From contig NZ_JACIBK010000003.1 of assembly GCF_014195325.1 (NCBI RefSeq), positions 186,001 through 250,000 on the forward strand: a stretch of 64,000 nucleotides of DNA, read 5' to 3'. This DNA is from Rhizobium sp. BK650 (GTDB taxonomy: Bacteria > Pseudomonadota > Alphaproteobacteria > Rhizobiales > Rhizobiaceae). This document shows positions 1 to 7,862 of this stretch, piece by piece. The position numbers were made by a program, and so were the translations under genes. The notes beneath the pieces were generated by a model. The model made no database searches. It worked only from the letters and a program-made list of their open reading frames with translations, and had not been told where the DNA came from. Every line of letters begins with the position of its first letter. The stretch's first letter is position 1.

Positions 1-67
1 AAGCAGCACGTGTAAACGTGCAACTCCAGGATTTGTTTCACACGGTCCGGAAGTTTCTCGAGACACA

Positions 68-105
68 CCCGGCTCGTGGCAGACGCTCATCTGCCACGAG
101 CCGGG
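68..105. other. Strong 16-bp hairpin downstream of the first gene
   Basis: A perfect inverted repeat with 16-bp arms (68-83 and 90-105) and a 6-nt loop lies just beyond the stop of the minus-strand gene at 126-536. No U-run follows on either strand, so it is not a canonical intrinsic terminator. It may protect the transcript 3' end. A second small hairpin with 6-bp arms lies at 6-21. Confidence 0.6.
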
Positions 106-125
106 CCGCTGCTGCCAAGGGAGGA

Positions 126-536
126 TCAGCAGGCGTTGGCGGCGTCGGGCAGGGTCGAGTTGACCGAAGGCGTGGGCGCCGGGTTGCCGGTGCCGCTGTT
201 GGTCGTGCGCTGGCAATCGTTCGGATCGCCGCCGGAAGCGCCCGGAGTCTGGGTGCCGCTGGATGGATTGCCCGCGCCCTTGATCGAGCCGGTCGAGTTG
301 CTGTCGGTGGAGCCGCTATTGGTGCCGGTGCCGTTCATGTTGCTGCCGGCGCCGTTGCTGTTGGTGCCGTTGTTATTGGTGCCAGAGTTGCTGGTGCCGG
401 CGGTGCCGCTGCCTGAGGTGCTTGTGCCTGAGGTGCCGCTGCCGGAGGCGCCGCCGGAAGCGCCTGACGACTGCGCCATGACAGGGGCTGCCAGGGTGAG
501 AACAAGGGCCGAGGCCGTGAGGATCTTCAGAAACAT
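126..536 (-). CDS. Exported Ser/Gly/Thr/Asn-rich low-complexity protein
   Basis: 136 residues. Residues 1-21 form a clear Sec signal peptide ending in a VMAQ-type cleavage region. The mature part is almost entirely Gly, Ser, Thr and Asn in imperfect repeats such as GTSGTSTSG and GTNNNGTNSNG, then a short tail with two cysteines (one in NDCQR, one the last residue). A purine-rich ribosome-binding site (AAGGCGG) precedes the ATG. No fold or family is recognised. The protein is probably disordered in the periplasm or outside the cell. Composition-driven matches would be uninformative. Confidence 0.8.
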   Translation of the reverse strand: MFLKILTASALVLTLAAPVMAQSSGASGGASGSGTSGTSTSGSGTAGTSNSGTNNNGTNSNGAGSNMNGTGTNSGSTDSNSTGSIKGAGNPSSGTQTPGASGGDPNDCQRTTNSGTGNPAPTPSVNSTLPDAANAC

Positions 537-757
537 GGATATCCGCCTTTTCGGTTGGAGCTTCGTAACTGGGACTCAACCTGAGGGAGTTCTCAATGTT
601 CCGTCTTTTGCGGCCTGGACGGGGGAAGGGTGCGCTGCCGTACCAAGCGGCAAGTTCTGGGAACAATGGCGGCAGCCGATCGTTTCCGTTGGTTTTTCCG
701 AGCCGATGCGAAAGCCGGATATGTTCAAACGAGAGGCCGCCCGTCGATCCAGCTTAG

Positions 758-1279
758 TCACCAGGTCAGGGTGGGGCGTCGGAAGCCCATTCCAGCCCAG
801 GCGAGCACGACCCTGATCATGAATTTGGCAGGGTAAGCCGGGTAAGCCGGCAGGCCGTCGCGGCAGGGTCGATCTCCGGTCTTCTGCTTCACCATAAGGC
901 CCATTTCGACGGGAGGGGCGCTCGCGGGCAGGCGATCGCGAAAGATCGTCAGCCAGTGTCCCCTGGTGAAATCGAGAAACATCGGGGTGTTGCAGCACGC
1001 AGCTACTACGCGCCGGGTCGGCGAAGCCTCCGTAAGACGGTGCTCACGAAGATGGACTTCGCCGCTGGTAATGGCGACCCGATCCTTGCGGAAAAGGCAG
1101 TAGTCCACGCCGCCGTCGGCGCTCAAAACCGGCGGCGCGCCCGGTGCTGCCTCGAACTGGCGGGCGGCCGTGCGGCAATCCCCGCAGTAGCAGACGGCGC
1201 TGAGGATCGGGGCGCCGGTTGCCGCCAGCGCGACCTGTCCGCACGTGCAGGTGGCGGATAGCCGGGTTTTCGCGGTCAT
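758..1279 (-). CDS. GFA-family (glutathione-dependent formaldehyde-activating-like) zinc protein
   Basis: 173 residues from an ATG that overlaps the stop of the upstream VOC gene (ATGA, 1276-1279), so the two are translationally coupled. The cysteine pattern CTCGQ near the N-terminus, CYCGDC about 25 residues later and a CC pair further on matches the zinc-binding GFA/CENP-V-like fold. That family includes S-hydroxymethylglutathione synthase, but most members have unknown substrates. The paired glyoxalase-fold gene and divergent TetR regulator suggest a reactive-electrophile response. An in-frame extension upstream of this ATG reads through the VOC gene in another frame and is not real. Confidence 0.82.
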   Translation of the reverse strand: MTAKTRLSATCTCGQVALAATGAPILSAVCYCGDCRTAARQFEAAPGAPPVLSADGGVDYCLFRKDRVAITSGEVHLREHRLTEASPTRRVVAACCNTPMFLDFTRGHWLTIFRDRLPASAPPVEMGLMVKQKTGDRPCRDGLPAYPAYPAKFMIRVVLAWAGMGFRRPTLTW

Positions 1280-1638
1280 CGGCTGCCGATCATCATGCGG
1301 TTGCCTTCGCTGTCGCGAAATTCGGCGACGGTCCGTCCCGGCTGCCAAGGCGGCGAATGGGGTTCGGTCAGGATCTCCACGCCCTTGGTGCGAAGGGCAT
1401 CCACGGTCTTTGCGACATCCTCTGCGACGAGGACCAGGACGGGATCGTCGGCGATGTCGCCCGCCCTGGCGCGAATGAAATGGAGCCTGGTCTCGCTTCC
1501 GGCGAACGCCAGTTCGATCCACCGCCAATCGCCCCCCATCGGCGCGTCGGCCGCCACCGTGCACCCGAGATTGTCGATATAGAATTGTTTGGCCCGGGTC
1601 TGATCGTACACCGGAAGCTCGGCAAACTGGATATGCAT
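1276..1638 (-). CDS. VOC-family (glyoxalase/bleomycin-resistance fold) protein
   Basis: 120 residues, one VOC module. The start MHIQFAELPVYDQTRAKQF and the ending FRDSEGNRMMIGSR are typical of single-domain glyoxalase-like proteins, which bind a metal with His/Glu ligands and act on or bind small electrophiles. GGAG lies 8-11 nt before the ATG at 1638. It is first in a two-gene unit with the GFA gene (4-nt overlap) and divergent from the TetR gene at 1738. The exact substrate cannot be told. Confidence 0.85.
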   Translation of the reverse strand: MHIQFAELPVYDQTRAKQFYIDNLGCTVAADAPMGGDWRWIELAFAGSETRLHFIRARAGDIADDPVLVLVAEDVAKTVDALRTKGVEILTEPHSPPWQPGRTVAEFRDSEGNRMMIGSR

Positions 1639-1655
1639 GGGCGCGCTCCGCGAAA

Positions 1656-1702
1656 AACTGGACTGATGAGTCCACTTGTGCAAAACTAGACTGATCAGTT
1701 TG
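1656..1702. promoter_or_regulatory. Paired TetR operator candidates
   Basis: Two related palindromes lie in the 99-bp divergent intergenic region. Site 1 is TGGACT-GATG-AGTCCA at 1659-1674, with perfect 6-bp arms. Site 2 is TAGACT-GATC-AGTTTG at 1687-1702, whose core ACTGATCAGT is a perfect palindrome. Both contain AACTnGACTGATnAGT, start to start 28 bp apart. The position between the TetR gene and the VOC/GFA operon fits an autoregulatory operator controlling both promoters. Confidence 0.65.
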
Positions 1703-1737
1703 ATCCTGTCAATCGAAAGGTGTAAGGACGAGACATT

Positions 1738-2400
1738 ATGGCGAAGCACCCGGACACGACCGATCGACCCGCTGGCGAAGGCGGCCGCACGGCGCGAAAG
1801 CGCCGGGCGATCCTCGACGCCGGTACGATCGCTTTCTTGAGGGACGGTTACCTCGGCGCCAGCATGGACGAGATCGCGCAGCGAGCCGATGTTTCCAAAC
1901 AGACGATCTACAAGCAGTTCCTCAGCAAGGAGGCGCTGTTCCTGGAAATCGTGTCCGGACTGACCAATGCGGGTAGCGATGCCGTGCATGACGACATTCC
2001 CGCCCTCGAGCCGGACGGAGACCTGCGCGCCTTTCTGGAAGACTATGCAAACCGGCAACTCACTATCGTCCTGACACCCCGGCTCATGCAGCTGCGCCGG
2101 GTGGTGATCGGGGAGGTCGAGCGCTTTCCCGCTTTGGGAAAGGCGCTCTACGAAAGCGGGCCGAAGCGGGCGATGGGCGCGATGGCGGCGGCGTTCGAGC
2201 GCCTGGCCGCTCGCGGCCTGTTGCGGATCGACGATGCTAGCGTCGCTGCCATGCATTTCAACTGGCTTATCATGTCGCAGCCGTTGAACCAGGCGATGCT
2301 GCTTGGCGATGCGGGGATACCGGAACCTGATGCGCTGCGCCGGCACGCCGCGCAGGCCGTGGGGGTGTTCCTCGCCGCTTTCGGCAATCGGCAGGCTTAA
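1738..2400 (+). CDS. TetR/AcrR-family transcriptional regulator
   Basis: 220 residues. The N-terminal TetR DNA-binding domain covers about residues 20-68, with the helix-turn-helix SMDEIAQRADVSKQTIYKQF. The C-terminal part looks like the AefR-like C-terminal domain common in alphaproteobacterial regulators (family-level guess). AAGGACGAG upstream supports the ATG. It is divergent from the VOC/GFA pair, with two operator-like palindromes between, so it probably represses that operon and itself and is released by the compound the enzymes handle. Confidence 0.9.
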   Translation: MAKHPDTTDRPAGEGGRTARKRRAILDAGTIAFLRDGYLGASMDEIAQRADVSKQTIYKQFLSKEALFLEIVSGLTNAGSDAVHDDIPALEPDGDLRAFLEDYANRQLTIVLTPRLMQLRRVVIGEVERFPALGKALYESGPKRAMGAMAAAFERLAARGLLRIDDASVAAMHFNWLIMSQPLNQAMLLGDAGIPEPDALRRHAAQAVGVFLAAFGNRQA

Positions 2401-2545
2401 ACCCCTTCCGCGCGGGGCAGCCGAACCCCGCGCCGAGGCGGCCAATTTGCCGCAGATATCGTTCAATCTATCGAAAGGTAATTGTCACAATCCTGTTCGA
2501 ATTGATGACTAGACGGGCGAAAAAATCGCGAGCGAGGATCGGCGG

Positions 2546-3454
2546 ATGGCAGAAGAAAAGGCCCAGGATTTGACGGGCGAAATCGTCGATTTCGACGCGG
2601 GCCACGGCGAGGCTGCCACCGTCGAGATGGACGACTATTCCAAGAGCCTGGCGCAGGCCAAGGCGAAATCCGTCAAGCTCGTGGACGCGATCACGGGCCA
2701 CACACTGAAGAAGAAAGACGCCTTCCATTTCGACGACCTGCGCCCTTCGCTTGCCGATTTCGTGCGGCAGAAACATCCGGGCATCCGCTCGGACGATTAT
2801 ATCAGCCGCAAGCTGGTGGACGATTATCGCGGCCAGTACATTGCCGAATTGCTGCGCGACGAGCGCGGCGAGCTCTCCAACCTCGAGGACGAGGTCGTCG
2901 AGAGCCTGAAGACGCACGACACGCTCGCCGAAAACATCGAAGAGGATTACGAGGAACACCGCTCGCTCGGCGACCGCGTCGCCGATGTCGTCGCGGCTTT
3001 CGGCGGAAGCTGGACCTTCATAATCTCCTTCTGCCTGTTCCTCGCCGTCTGGATGGGCATCAACCTGGCGCTTGGCGAAAAGAACGCCTTCGACGTCTAT
3101 CCCTTCATCCTGCTGAACCTGATCCTTTCCACCATCGCCGCCCTGCAGGCGCCGATCATCATGATGAGCCAGCGCCGCCAGGAAGCGAAGGACCGGCTGA
3201 GAGCGCTCAACGACTACAAGGTCAATCTCAAGGCCGAACTGGAAATCCGCCACCTGCACGAAAAGGTCGACCACCTCTTGAACCGGCAGTGGGAACGGCT
3301 GACGGAGATCCAGCAGATCCAGATCGAAATGATGCTGGAACAGGCCAAGGCCGCCAACCGCGCGCTGAAGCTCAGCAAGGCGCAGAAATCCAAGACCAAT
3401 GCGCTGAAGAACCTGTTCAGCAGCAAACCGGGGGCGGAGGAGGGGGAGGAGTAG
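2546..3454 (+). CDS. DUF1003 inner-membrane protein
   Basis: 302 residues. A soluble, charged N-terminal half (1-150) is followed by two transmembrane segments (about 155-176 and 186-207) separated by a short loop. The C-terminal half is helical and charged and likely forms a coiled coil (about 208-285). The motif RVADVVAAFGGSW before the first membrane helix, and RRQEAKDRLRALNDYKVN after the second, are hallmarks of DUF1003, whose function is not established. It stands alone, with an HTH-MNT/HEPN pair downstream after 150 bp. Confidence 0.88.
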   Translation: MAEEKAQDLTGEIVDFDAGHGEAATVEMDDYSKSLAQAKAKSVKLVDAITGHTLKKKDAFHFDDLRPSLADFVRQKHPGIRSDDYISRKLVDDYRGQYIAELLRDERGELSNLEDEVVESLKTHDTLAENIEEDYEEHRSLGDRVADVVAAFGGSWTFIISFCLFLAVWMGINLALGEKNAFDVYPFILLNLILSTIAALQAPIIMMSQRRQEAKDRLRALNDYKVNLKAELEIRHLHEKVDHLLNRQWERLTEIQQIQIEMMLEQAKAANRALKLSKAQKSKTNALKNLFSSKPGAEEGEE

Positions 3455-3527
3455 GTGGGGCGGGGTTATCGTTGAATCGCGGCGGGGTGCTGCGTAGGGT
3501 GGGCTCTTGTGCAGAGACCGAGTGGTG

Positions 3528-3567
3528 TTTAATATCGGATCGATTGATTTAATATTAGATCGATTGG
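3528..3567 (+). promoter_or_regulatory. Tandem 20-bp direct repeat, likely operator of the HTH-MNT gene
   Basis: Two adjacent 20-bp units, TTTAATATCGGATCGATTGA (3528-3547) and TTTAATATTAGATCGATTGG (3548-3567), match at 17 of 20 positions and end 40 bp before the HTH-MNT start codon. The 20-bp period puts both copies on one face of the helix. This is the iteron-like arrangement expected for cooperative autoregulation by the HTH domain of the downstream protein. Confidence 0.65.
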
Positions 3568-3607
3568 ATCGCTGTCGGATCATCGCTTCGATATTGGAGG
3601 GACTATA

Positions 3608-4270
3608 ATGGCCAGAACCAATCCGGAAAGTACGATCAGGTATCCGCTCGACCGTATTCTGGGCGTTGACTCGAACGTCCGGGTCCTGCGCGTGCTTGCG
3701 CGTCATGGCGGGCTTCTTTCCAGCTCTGATATCAGCCATCGCGCCCGATTGTCGAAAAGCAGTACCCGTCTCGGCCTCATTGGGCTTGAGGCGGCGGGCA
3801 TCGTGCAGGCTGAAGGCTCGGGATATAACAGGCTCTACAGATTGAATGTCCGGCATGATCTGTCGTCAGCGATCGAGGCGTTGTTTACCGCAGAAGATCG
3901 CCGTTTTACCGCCATTCTCGATGCGGTACGCAATGGCCCCGGCGACCAAGCACGGCATGTCGAGAGCCTGTGGGTCTATGGCAGCGTTGCGCGGGGAGAT
4001 GACCATTTCGACAGCGATCTGGACGTTGGCGTCGTCGCGGACGCCGTTCACCTGAAAGCAGTCGTCGAGGCGATCAGGGCAGGTCTCGTCATTCCTTCCG
4101 AACGCCTGGCTTTTTCTCCAAGTGTTGTTGGCCTCGATCTCGATGATGTCCGCCGGCTTTCCCGCGACGACGATCCCTGGTGGTCCAACGTGGTGCGGGA
4201 TGCCACGGTGCTCGCAGGCCGGCGTCCCGAAGAACTTTCGCGCGCGCCTGGATTTGCTTTCAGTGGCTAG
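3608..4270 (+). CDS. Winged-HTH fused to MNT-type nucleotidyltransferase (likely antitoxin/regulator)
   Basis: 220 residues. Residues 20-80 form a winged helix-turn-helix (SSSDISHRARLSKSSTRLGL followed by a wing). Residues 115-200 contain a minimal nucleotidyltransferase domain with the motif GSX10DXD: G125-S126 and D137-L-D139. In MNT/HEPN modules the MNT partner AMPylates or otherwise neutralises the HEPN toxin. The downstream HEPN-like gene begins 8 nt before this gene ends. GGAGGGAC gives a good ribosome-binding site. The tandem repeat upstream suggests autorepression by the HTH part. Family assignment is strong; the antitoxin role is inferred from architecture and pairing. Confidence 0.85.
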   Translation: MARTNPESTIRYPLDRILGVDSNVRVLRVLARHGGLLSSSDISHRARLSKSSTRLGLIGLEAAGIVQAEGSGYNRLYRLNVRHDLSSAIEALFTAEDRRFTAILDAVRNGPGDQARHVESLWVYGSVARGDDHFDSDLDVGVVADAVHLKAVVEAIRAGLVIPSERLAFSPSVVGLDLDDVRRLSRDDDPWWSNVVRDATVLAGRRPEELSRAPGFAFSG

Positions 4271-4679
4271 AACCGGATCGACGAAGAAGAAGGATGCCAC
4301 CTATATTTCCGGGCGACTGACCGTGGCCCGGGCCTATCTCAAGGAAGCCAGGAACAGCAATGATTGGGCTGACCCGGGCGATATCGGCAACCCGTCAATC
4401 TCGGCGGTCAAAAATTGCGCGATTGCTTATGCCGATGCTTTAACCGCAAAATATCGCGGCGAAATCAATCAGGGCGACCACAGTGCTGTGGTCAAGCTGC
4501 TTCGGGCGGCCCTCGGCAAAGAATTACCAAACCGTCAGGAGGCCAATCTCAAGGCGCTTCTGGACCAGAAGGACGAGGTGCAATACGGCTCACGGTCCAA
4601 GACGCGCGACGATGCCGAGCGCGCACTGGAGCGCCTGGAAGAATTGGTAACCTGGGCTGAAGCCCAGCTTTTGAAGTAG
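4263..4679 (+). CDS. HEPN-like small helical protein (putative toxin partner)
   Basis: 138 residues if the GTG at 4263 is the start; it overlaps the upstream stop as GTGGCTAG, implying translational coupling. No independent ribosome-binding site is visible. The predicted all-helical sequence, RLTVARAYLKEAR near the N-terminus and KDEVQYGSR followed by DDAERALERLEEL near the C-terminus, resembles HEPN domains that accompany minimal nucleotidyltransferases. The canonical RX4-6H ribonuclease motif is not evident: the equivalent place reads QKDEVQYG. It may be a divergent HEPN (perhaps SAV_6107-like) or one with lost catalysis. Confidence 0.7.
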   Translation: MARTGSTKKKDATYISGRLTVARAYLKEARNSNDWADPGDIGNPSISAVKNCAIAYADALTAKYRGEINQGDHSAVVKLLRAALGKELPNRQEANLKALLDQKDEVQYGSRSKTRDDAERALERLEELVTWAEAQLLK

Positions 4680-4781
4680 GACGAATTTCTTCTTTCATCT
4701 CCGGCGGGGGAACCCGAGCCGAGGGTACCGCGCGGCACGCCTCTTTGTTCTGCTAGGATGAGCGGCTGCCGGTTCAGGCGA

Positions 4782-5159
4782 TCACCATGAGTTGAGGCCG
4801 AGATCACGGCTGCCGCTCATGACACGCGCCGCGTTCGCACCGACCTTGTTCCAGGTCTCGCAGATCTCTTTTCCGGCGTCCCGGCCGGCCTTCCAGGTTC
4901 GGCAGAATTTGTTGCCGGCGATGTGCCATTTGCCTTCGATCGGGATTACGTTCCCGCTGTCGAGCTTGACCTGGCCTTTGGCGGTTCCGTCCTTCGATAT
5001 GGACAGCGTGCCGCTGTATCCTTCCTTCGGTCCGCCCAGGGTGAGCTCCTTGCCATTCGACAGCAGGGCCGTCAGTTCCTTGCCCGTCATGGCCGTCGCG
5101 GCGATTGCGGGGATTGCGCCGATAAGAAGAGTGACTGCGAATGCTGTGATGCGCTTCAT
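4782..5159 (-). CDS. Exported small protein of unknown function
   Basis: 125 residues. The start at 5159 is preceded by GGAGGGAAG; longer in-frame versions lack this. Residues 1-20 are a Sec signal peptide ending AIAA. The mature domain of about 100 residues contains LTLGGPKEGYSGTLSISKDG, two Cys (FCRTW and ICETWNK) and probably a small beta-sandwich. It recalls the short periplasmic DUF995-like proteins of rhizobia, but no family is claimed. It is isolated, with 350 bp to the next gene. Confidence 0.8.
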   Translation of the reverse strand: MKRITAFAVTLLIGAIPAIAATAMTGKELTALLSNGKELTLGGPKEGYSGTLSISKDGTAKGQVKLDSGNVIPIEGKWHIAGNKFCRTWKAGRDAGKEICETWNKVGANAARVMSGSRDLGLNSW

Positions 5160-5516
5160 GTTTCTTCCCTCCATCTTGATGTTGATGATCTTCGATCGCG
5201 TCTCCCAAACTGCCGGGCAATGATGCGCAGCAGGTGTCGGTAACAACAACTAGCCATTGTTGATTATGCGAGGAAAGTAGGTTGGCGGCCGAGGATTGTT
5301 CTAGCGGATGTTGCACTACCTTGAATTGTGCAGCCATGCGAAGCGCGCGAAAGTATATGTCTTCACTGCCGGGGCCGGCGCCAGACCCTAGCCACGATCA
5401 CAACTGCATGACCTCAGCCCCTCGCGACATTTCGGGAGGGACTTGCTGCGCTGCAAATGGTAAAGCTGAAATTACATTCCGAGAGCGTCATCCACCGAAC
5501 CTGAAGGGCATCGACC

Positions 5517-6065
5517 ATGACGACTGCACTCCTCATCATCGATATGCAGATGGTCATGCAGGAACGGCTCGATGCCGGGCGCGAGCATGTGAACGGCGAA
5601 GCGGGGCAGAATATCGCAGCCCTCATCGCCGCCTTCCGCGCCGCCCGCAAGCCGGTCATCCATATCAGACATGTCGAGGCCGACCCGGCATCCGCACTCT
5701 ACAAGGATGCGCCGGGATGCCGGCCGATGCCTTGCGCCGAGGCGCGTGATAACGAGCCTGTCTTCATCAAATCCACCTCGTCGGCCTTTGCCTCCACCGA
5801 GCTCGACGGCTATCTGCGCGAGGTCGGCATCACGGATCTGGTGGTGGTCGGCGCGGTCGCCGGCTTCTGCGTCAATACGACCGTGCGGGCGGGCTCGGAT
5901 CTCGGCTTCAGGATGAGCGTCGTCAAGGATGCCGTGCTTGGTTTCGACCTGCCGGACGCCGATCTCTCGGCACGCACGATCTTCGACGTGACGATGGCGC
6001 ATCTAAAATCCGATTTCGCGGAGATGGTCGAGACGCAACAGCTGGTGGCGATGCAGCCCGCCTGA
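5517..6065 (+). CDS. Isochorismatase-fold cysteine hydrolase
   Basis: 182 residues, full length for the family. The catalytic triad is visible: D9 in LLIIDMQ, K85 in FIKSTSSAF and C118 in VAGFCVNTTVRAG. Family members hydrolyse amides or imides such as nicotinamide or N-carbamoyl compounds; the substrate here is not predictable. GAAGGGCATCGACC precedes the ATG. An 81-bp diverged copy of its 3' end (27 codons including stop) occurs at 7863-7943. Confidence 0.9.
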   Translation: MTTALLIIDMQMVMQERLDAGREHVNGEAGQNIAALIAAFRAARKPVIHIRHVEADPASALYKDAPGCRPMPCAEARDNEPVFIKSTSSAFASTELDGYLREVGITDLVVVGAVAGFCVNTTVRAGSDLGFRMSVVKDAVLGFDLPDADLSARTIFDVTMAHLKSDFAEMVETQQLVAMQPA

Positions 6066-6266
6066 CCTTGGGTAAGGTTTAGCGCATTCTGGATCGCGAA
6101 AATGCTGTATCTCATTGTTTTCACGCGATTCTGAACGCGGCGCCGATGCGCCTCTGGTGGATTGCACCGGAACGGGTCGTCTTTGGCGTCTTGAATTCTT
6201 CAGCGCAATTCTATGTTGTTAAGCTCGATGGAATGCCCCTTCAGATAGCCGGAGAGGACGAAATCG

Positions 6267-6509
6267 ATGAATCGCACGTTCCTTCTCGCCGCAGCAGTAG
6301 GGACGGTCGCTGCGCTGGCCGGCTGTCGCAGTGCGGCTCCTGCGGCCGATATCACGCGAGCGGAAATTCCCGCGGGGAGTGCAACCGTCAGAGCCGGCCT
6401 GCTCGACGCGAAAAGAAAACAACAGCAACACCAGCGGCCGCTCACCGATTTCCAGACCCGTTGCCACCAAAGGAATGGCGCTCTTCACTGCCAGACGACG
6501 GGTAATTGA
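6267..6509 (+). CDS. Small lipoprotein of unknown function
   Basis: 80 residues. A lipobox (LAGC) at about residue 20 follows a hydrophobic stretch (FLLAAAVGTVAALAG), so this is probably a lipid-anchored envelope protein. The remainder is polar, with a Gln-rich piece and two more cysteines near the end (RCHQRNGALHCQTTGN). AGAGGACG precedes the ATG. No family recognised. Confidence 0.72.
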   Translation: MNRTFLLAAAVGTVAALAGCRSAAPAADITRAEIPAGSATVRAGLLDAKRKQQQHQRPLTDFQTRCHQRNGALHCQTTGN

Positions 6510-6620
6510 GTGTCGGCGCAGCCCCCTGACGTCTCAGACAAACGCCTTGTTTCGACGTTGATCAGGCAAGGCGACATCGCCACAATCGAACCCACCGGAA
6601 CGCGGTGACGGGAGATGAAT

Positions 6621-7316
6621 ATGGTCAGACCGCATGTCGAAAGCCATCTTATCGCCCGCATTGGCTGGCTGCGGGCAGCTATTCTTGGTGCAAACGACGG
6701 TATCGTGTCGACAGCCAGCCTTATCATGGGCGTCGCCTCCGCATCGCCAGGGACATCGGAGGTGCTGGTGGCGGGCGTGGCGGGCCTCGTCGCGGGCGCG
6801 ATGTCCATGGCTGCGGGCGAATACGTTTCGGTCAGCTCGCAGGCGGACACGGAGAAGGCCGACCTCGCTCGCGAACGTGTGGAGCTTCAGACGCAGCCTG
6901 AGGCGGAGCTCGACGAACTGACCCGGATATATGTCGAGCGGGGCCTCACTCACGATGTGGCGCGGCAGGTCGCCATTCAATTGTCAGCCAACAATGTCCT
7001 GGAGGCCCATGCCCGAGACGAACTCGGAATTGTCGAACATTTGGAGGCGCGCCCAATTCAGGCGGCCCTGACCTCGGCGGCAACTTTCGCCGTGGGGGCT
7101 GCCTTGCCCCTTCTCATGGTCATCCTTTCGCCTGCACGGACACTGATCTACTCGGTCGCCATCGCATCGCTGATCTCCCTGGCGCTTCTCGGTGCCATAG
7201 GGGCGAGGGCAGGCGGTGCCAGTGTTCTGAAAGCCAGCGCCCGCGTGACGTTCTGGGGTGCCTTCGCCATGGCGTTGACGGCGGGGATAGGTGCGATCGT
7301 AGGCACGGCGGTCTAG
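6621..7316 (+). CDS. VIT1/CCC1-family metal transporter
   Basis: 231 residues from the ATG at 6621, chosen because GGGAG sits 6 nt upstream; an ATG at 6615 is too close. The N-terminal signature GWLRAAILGANDGIVSTASLIMG and AMSMAAGEYVSVSSQ mark the VIT/CCC1 fold, which moves Fe2+ or Mn2+ across membranes using five helices and a cytosolic metal-binding domain. The middle helical segment (about 80-135, with EAHARDELGI) corresponds to that domain. C-terminal helices are at about 140-165, 170-190 and 205-230. Direction in bacteria is usually export. Confidence 0.92.
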   Translation: MVRPHVESHLIARIGWLRAAILGANDGIVSTASLIMGVASASPGTSEVLVAGVAGLVAGAMSMAAGEYVSVSSQADTEKADLARERVELQTQPEAELDELTRIYVERGLTHDVARQVAIQLSANNVLEAHARDELGIVEHLEARPIQAALTSAATFAVGAALPLLMVILSPARTLIYSVAIASLISLALLGAIGARAGGASVLKASARVTFWGAFAMALTAGIGAIVGTAV

Positions 7317-7441
7317 TCTGAGTCCGGCCCACAAGGATTTTCGATGGTAGAGCGCCGCAAATGCAACGAAAGGTAGTTCGTCCCTCTGGACGTCGTTCAG
7401 ACCGGCTCTATTTCGATATGCGGCAGATCAAGGAGGGAACT

Positions 7442-7504
7442 ATGTCTGAACTCATAGTGCCTGGTCTCGATAAAGCTGACTGCTCCCTTCTGGTCGCCGG
7501 ATGA
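7442..7504 (+). CDS. Candidate 20-residue micro-ORF with strong ribosome-binding site
   Basis: An unusually strong Shine-Dalgarno sequence, AAGGAGGGAACT, ends just before an ATG that opens a 20-codon ORF (MSELIVPGLDKADCSLLVAG) ending in TGA. It sits in a 280-bp gap between the VIT gene and a glycine-zipper lipoprotein. It could be a leader peptide for the gene at 7599, an independent microprotein, or a decayed start of a lost gene. Confidence 0.35.
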   Translation: MSELIVPGLDKADCSLLVAG

Positions 7505-7598
7505 TAAACGCGTGCTCTGCCTTTAAAATATTGATCCTCCAGCGACCGGCAGGGGTTCAAGGTCCTCACGACCGGTGTAAACCTGAAAGGAAAAAGCG

Positions 7599-7859
7599 AT
7601 GCGTCGTGTTTTAACTTTGTTGCTTCTGAGCGGAGCAATCATTGCAGGCTGCACTCCAACACAGCAAGGCGCCGGAATAGGTGCCGCCACAGGCGCCGTG
7701 GTTGGCGGCGCGGTGACGAATAACGTGCGTGGCGCCGCTGTCGGGGCGGCAATCGGCGGTGCTGCAGGCGCGGTGATCGGCAACGTCGCGGGGCAACCCG
7801 GGCAGTGCTATTATCGGGATCGGTATGGCCGACGTTTCGTAGCGGCTTGCCCTCGATAA
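7599..7859 (+). CDS. Glycine-zipper outer-membrane-type lipoprotein
   Basis: 86 residues. The lipobox IIAGC (about residues 14-18) gives a lipidated N-terminus. It is followed by glycine-zipper repeats (GAGIGAATGAVVGGAV, GAAVGAAIGGAAGAVIG) as in the SlyB/17-kDa antigen and Rick_17kDa families, and a short tail with YYRDRYGRRFVAACPR. Such proteins insert in the outer membrane and are often envelope-stress responsive. The fold call is strong, the specific role open. AAAGGAAAAAGCG precedes the ATG. Confidence 0.85.
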   Translation: MRRVLTLLLLSGAIIAGCTPTQQGAGIGAATGAVVGGAVTNNVRGAAVGAAIGGAAGAVIGNVAGQPGQCYYRDRYGRRFVAACPR

Positions 7860-7862
7860 ACT

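Noticed and set aside
68-105. Intrinsic terminator
   Set aside because: The 16-bp hairpin is strong but no U-run follows on either strand, so it was listed only as a hairpin.
1640-2466. Upstream extension of the VOC reading frame
   Set aside because: The frame runs antisense through the TetR gene; the supported start is ATG 1638 with its own ribosome-binding site.
2468-3856. 462-codon minus-strand frame
   Set aside because: Antisense to the DUF1003 gene; composition is a mirror of the real gene.
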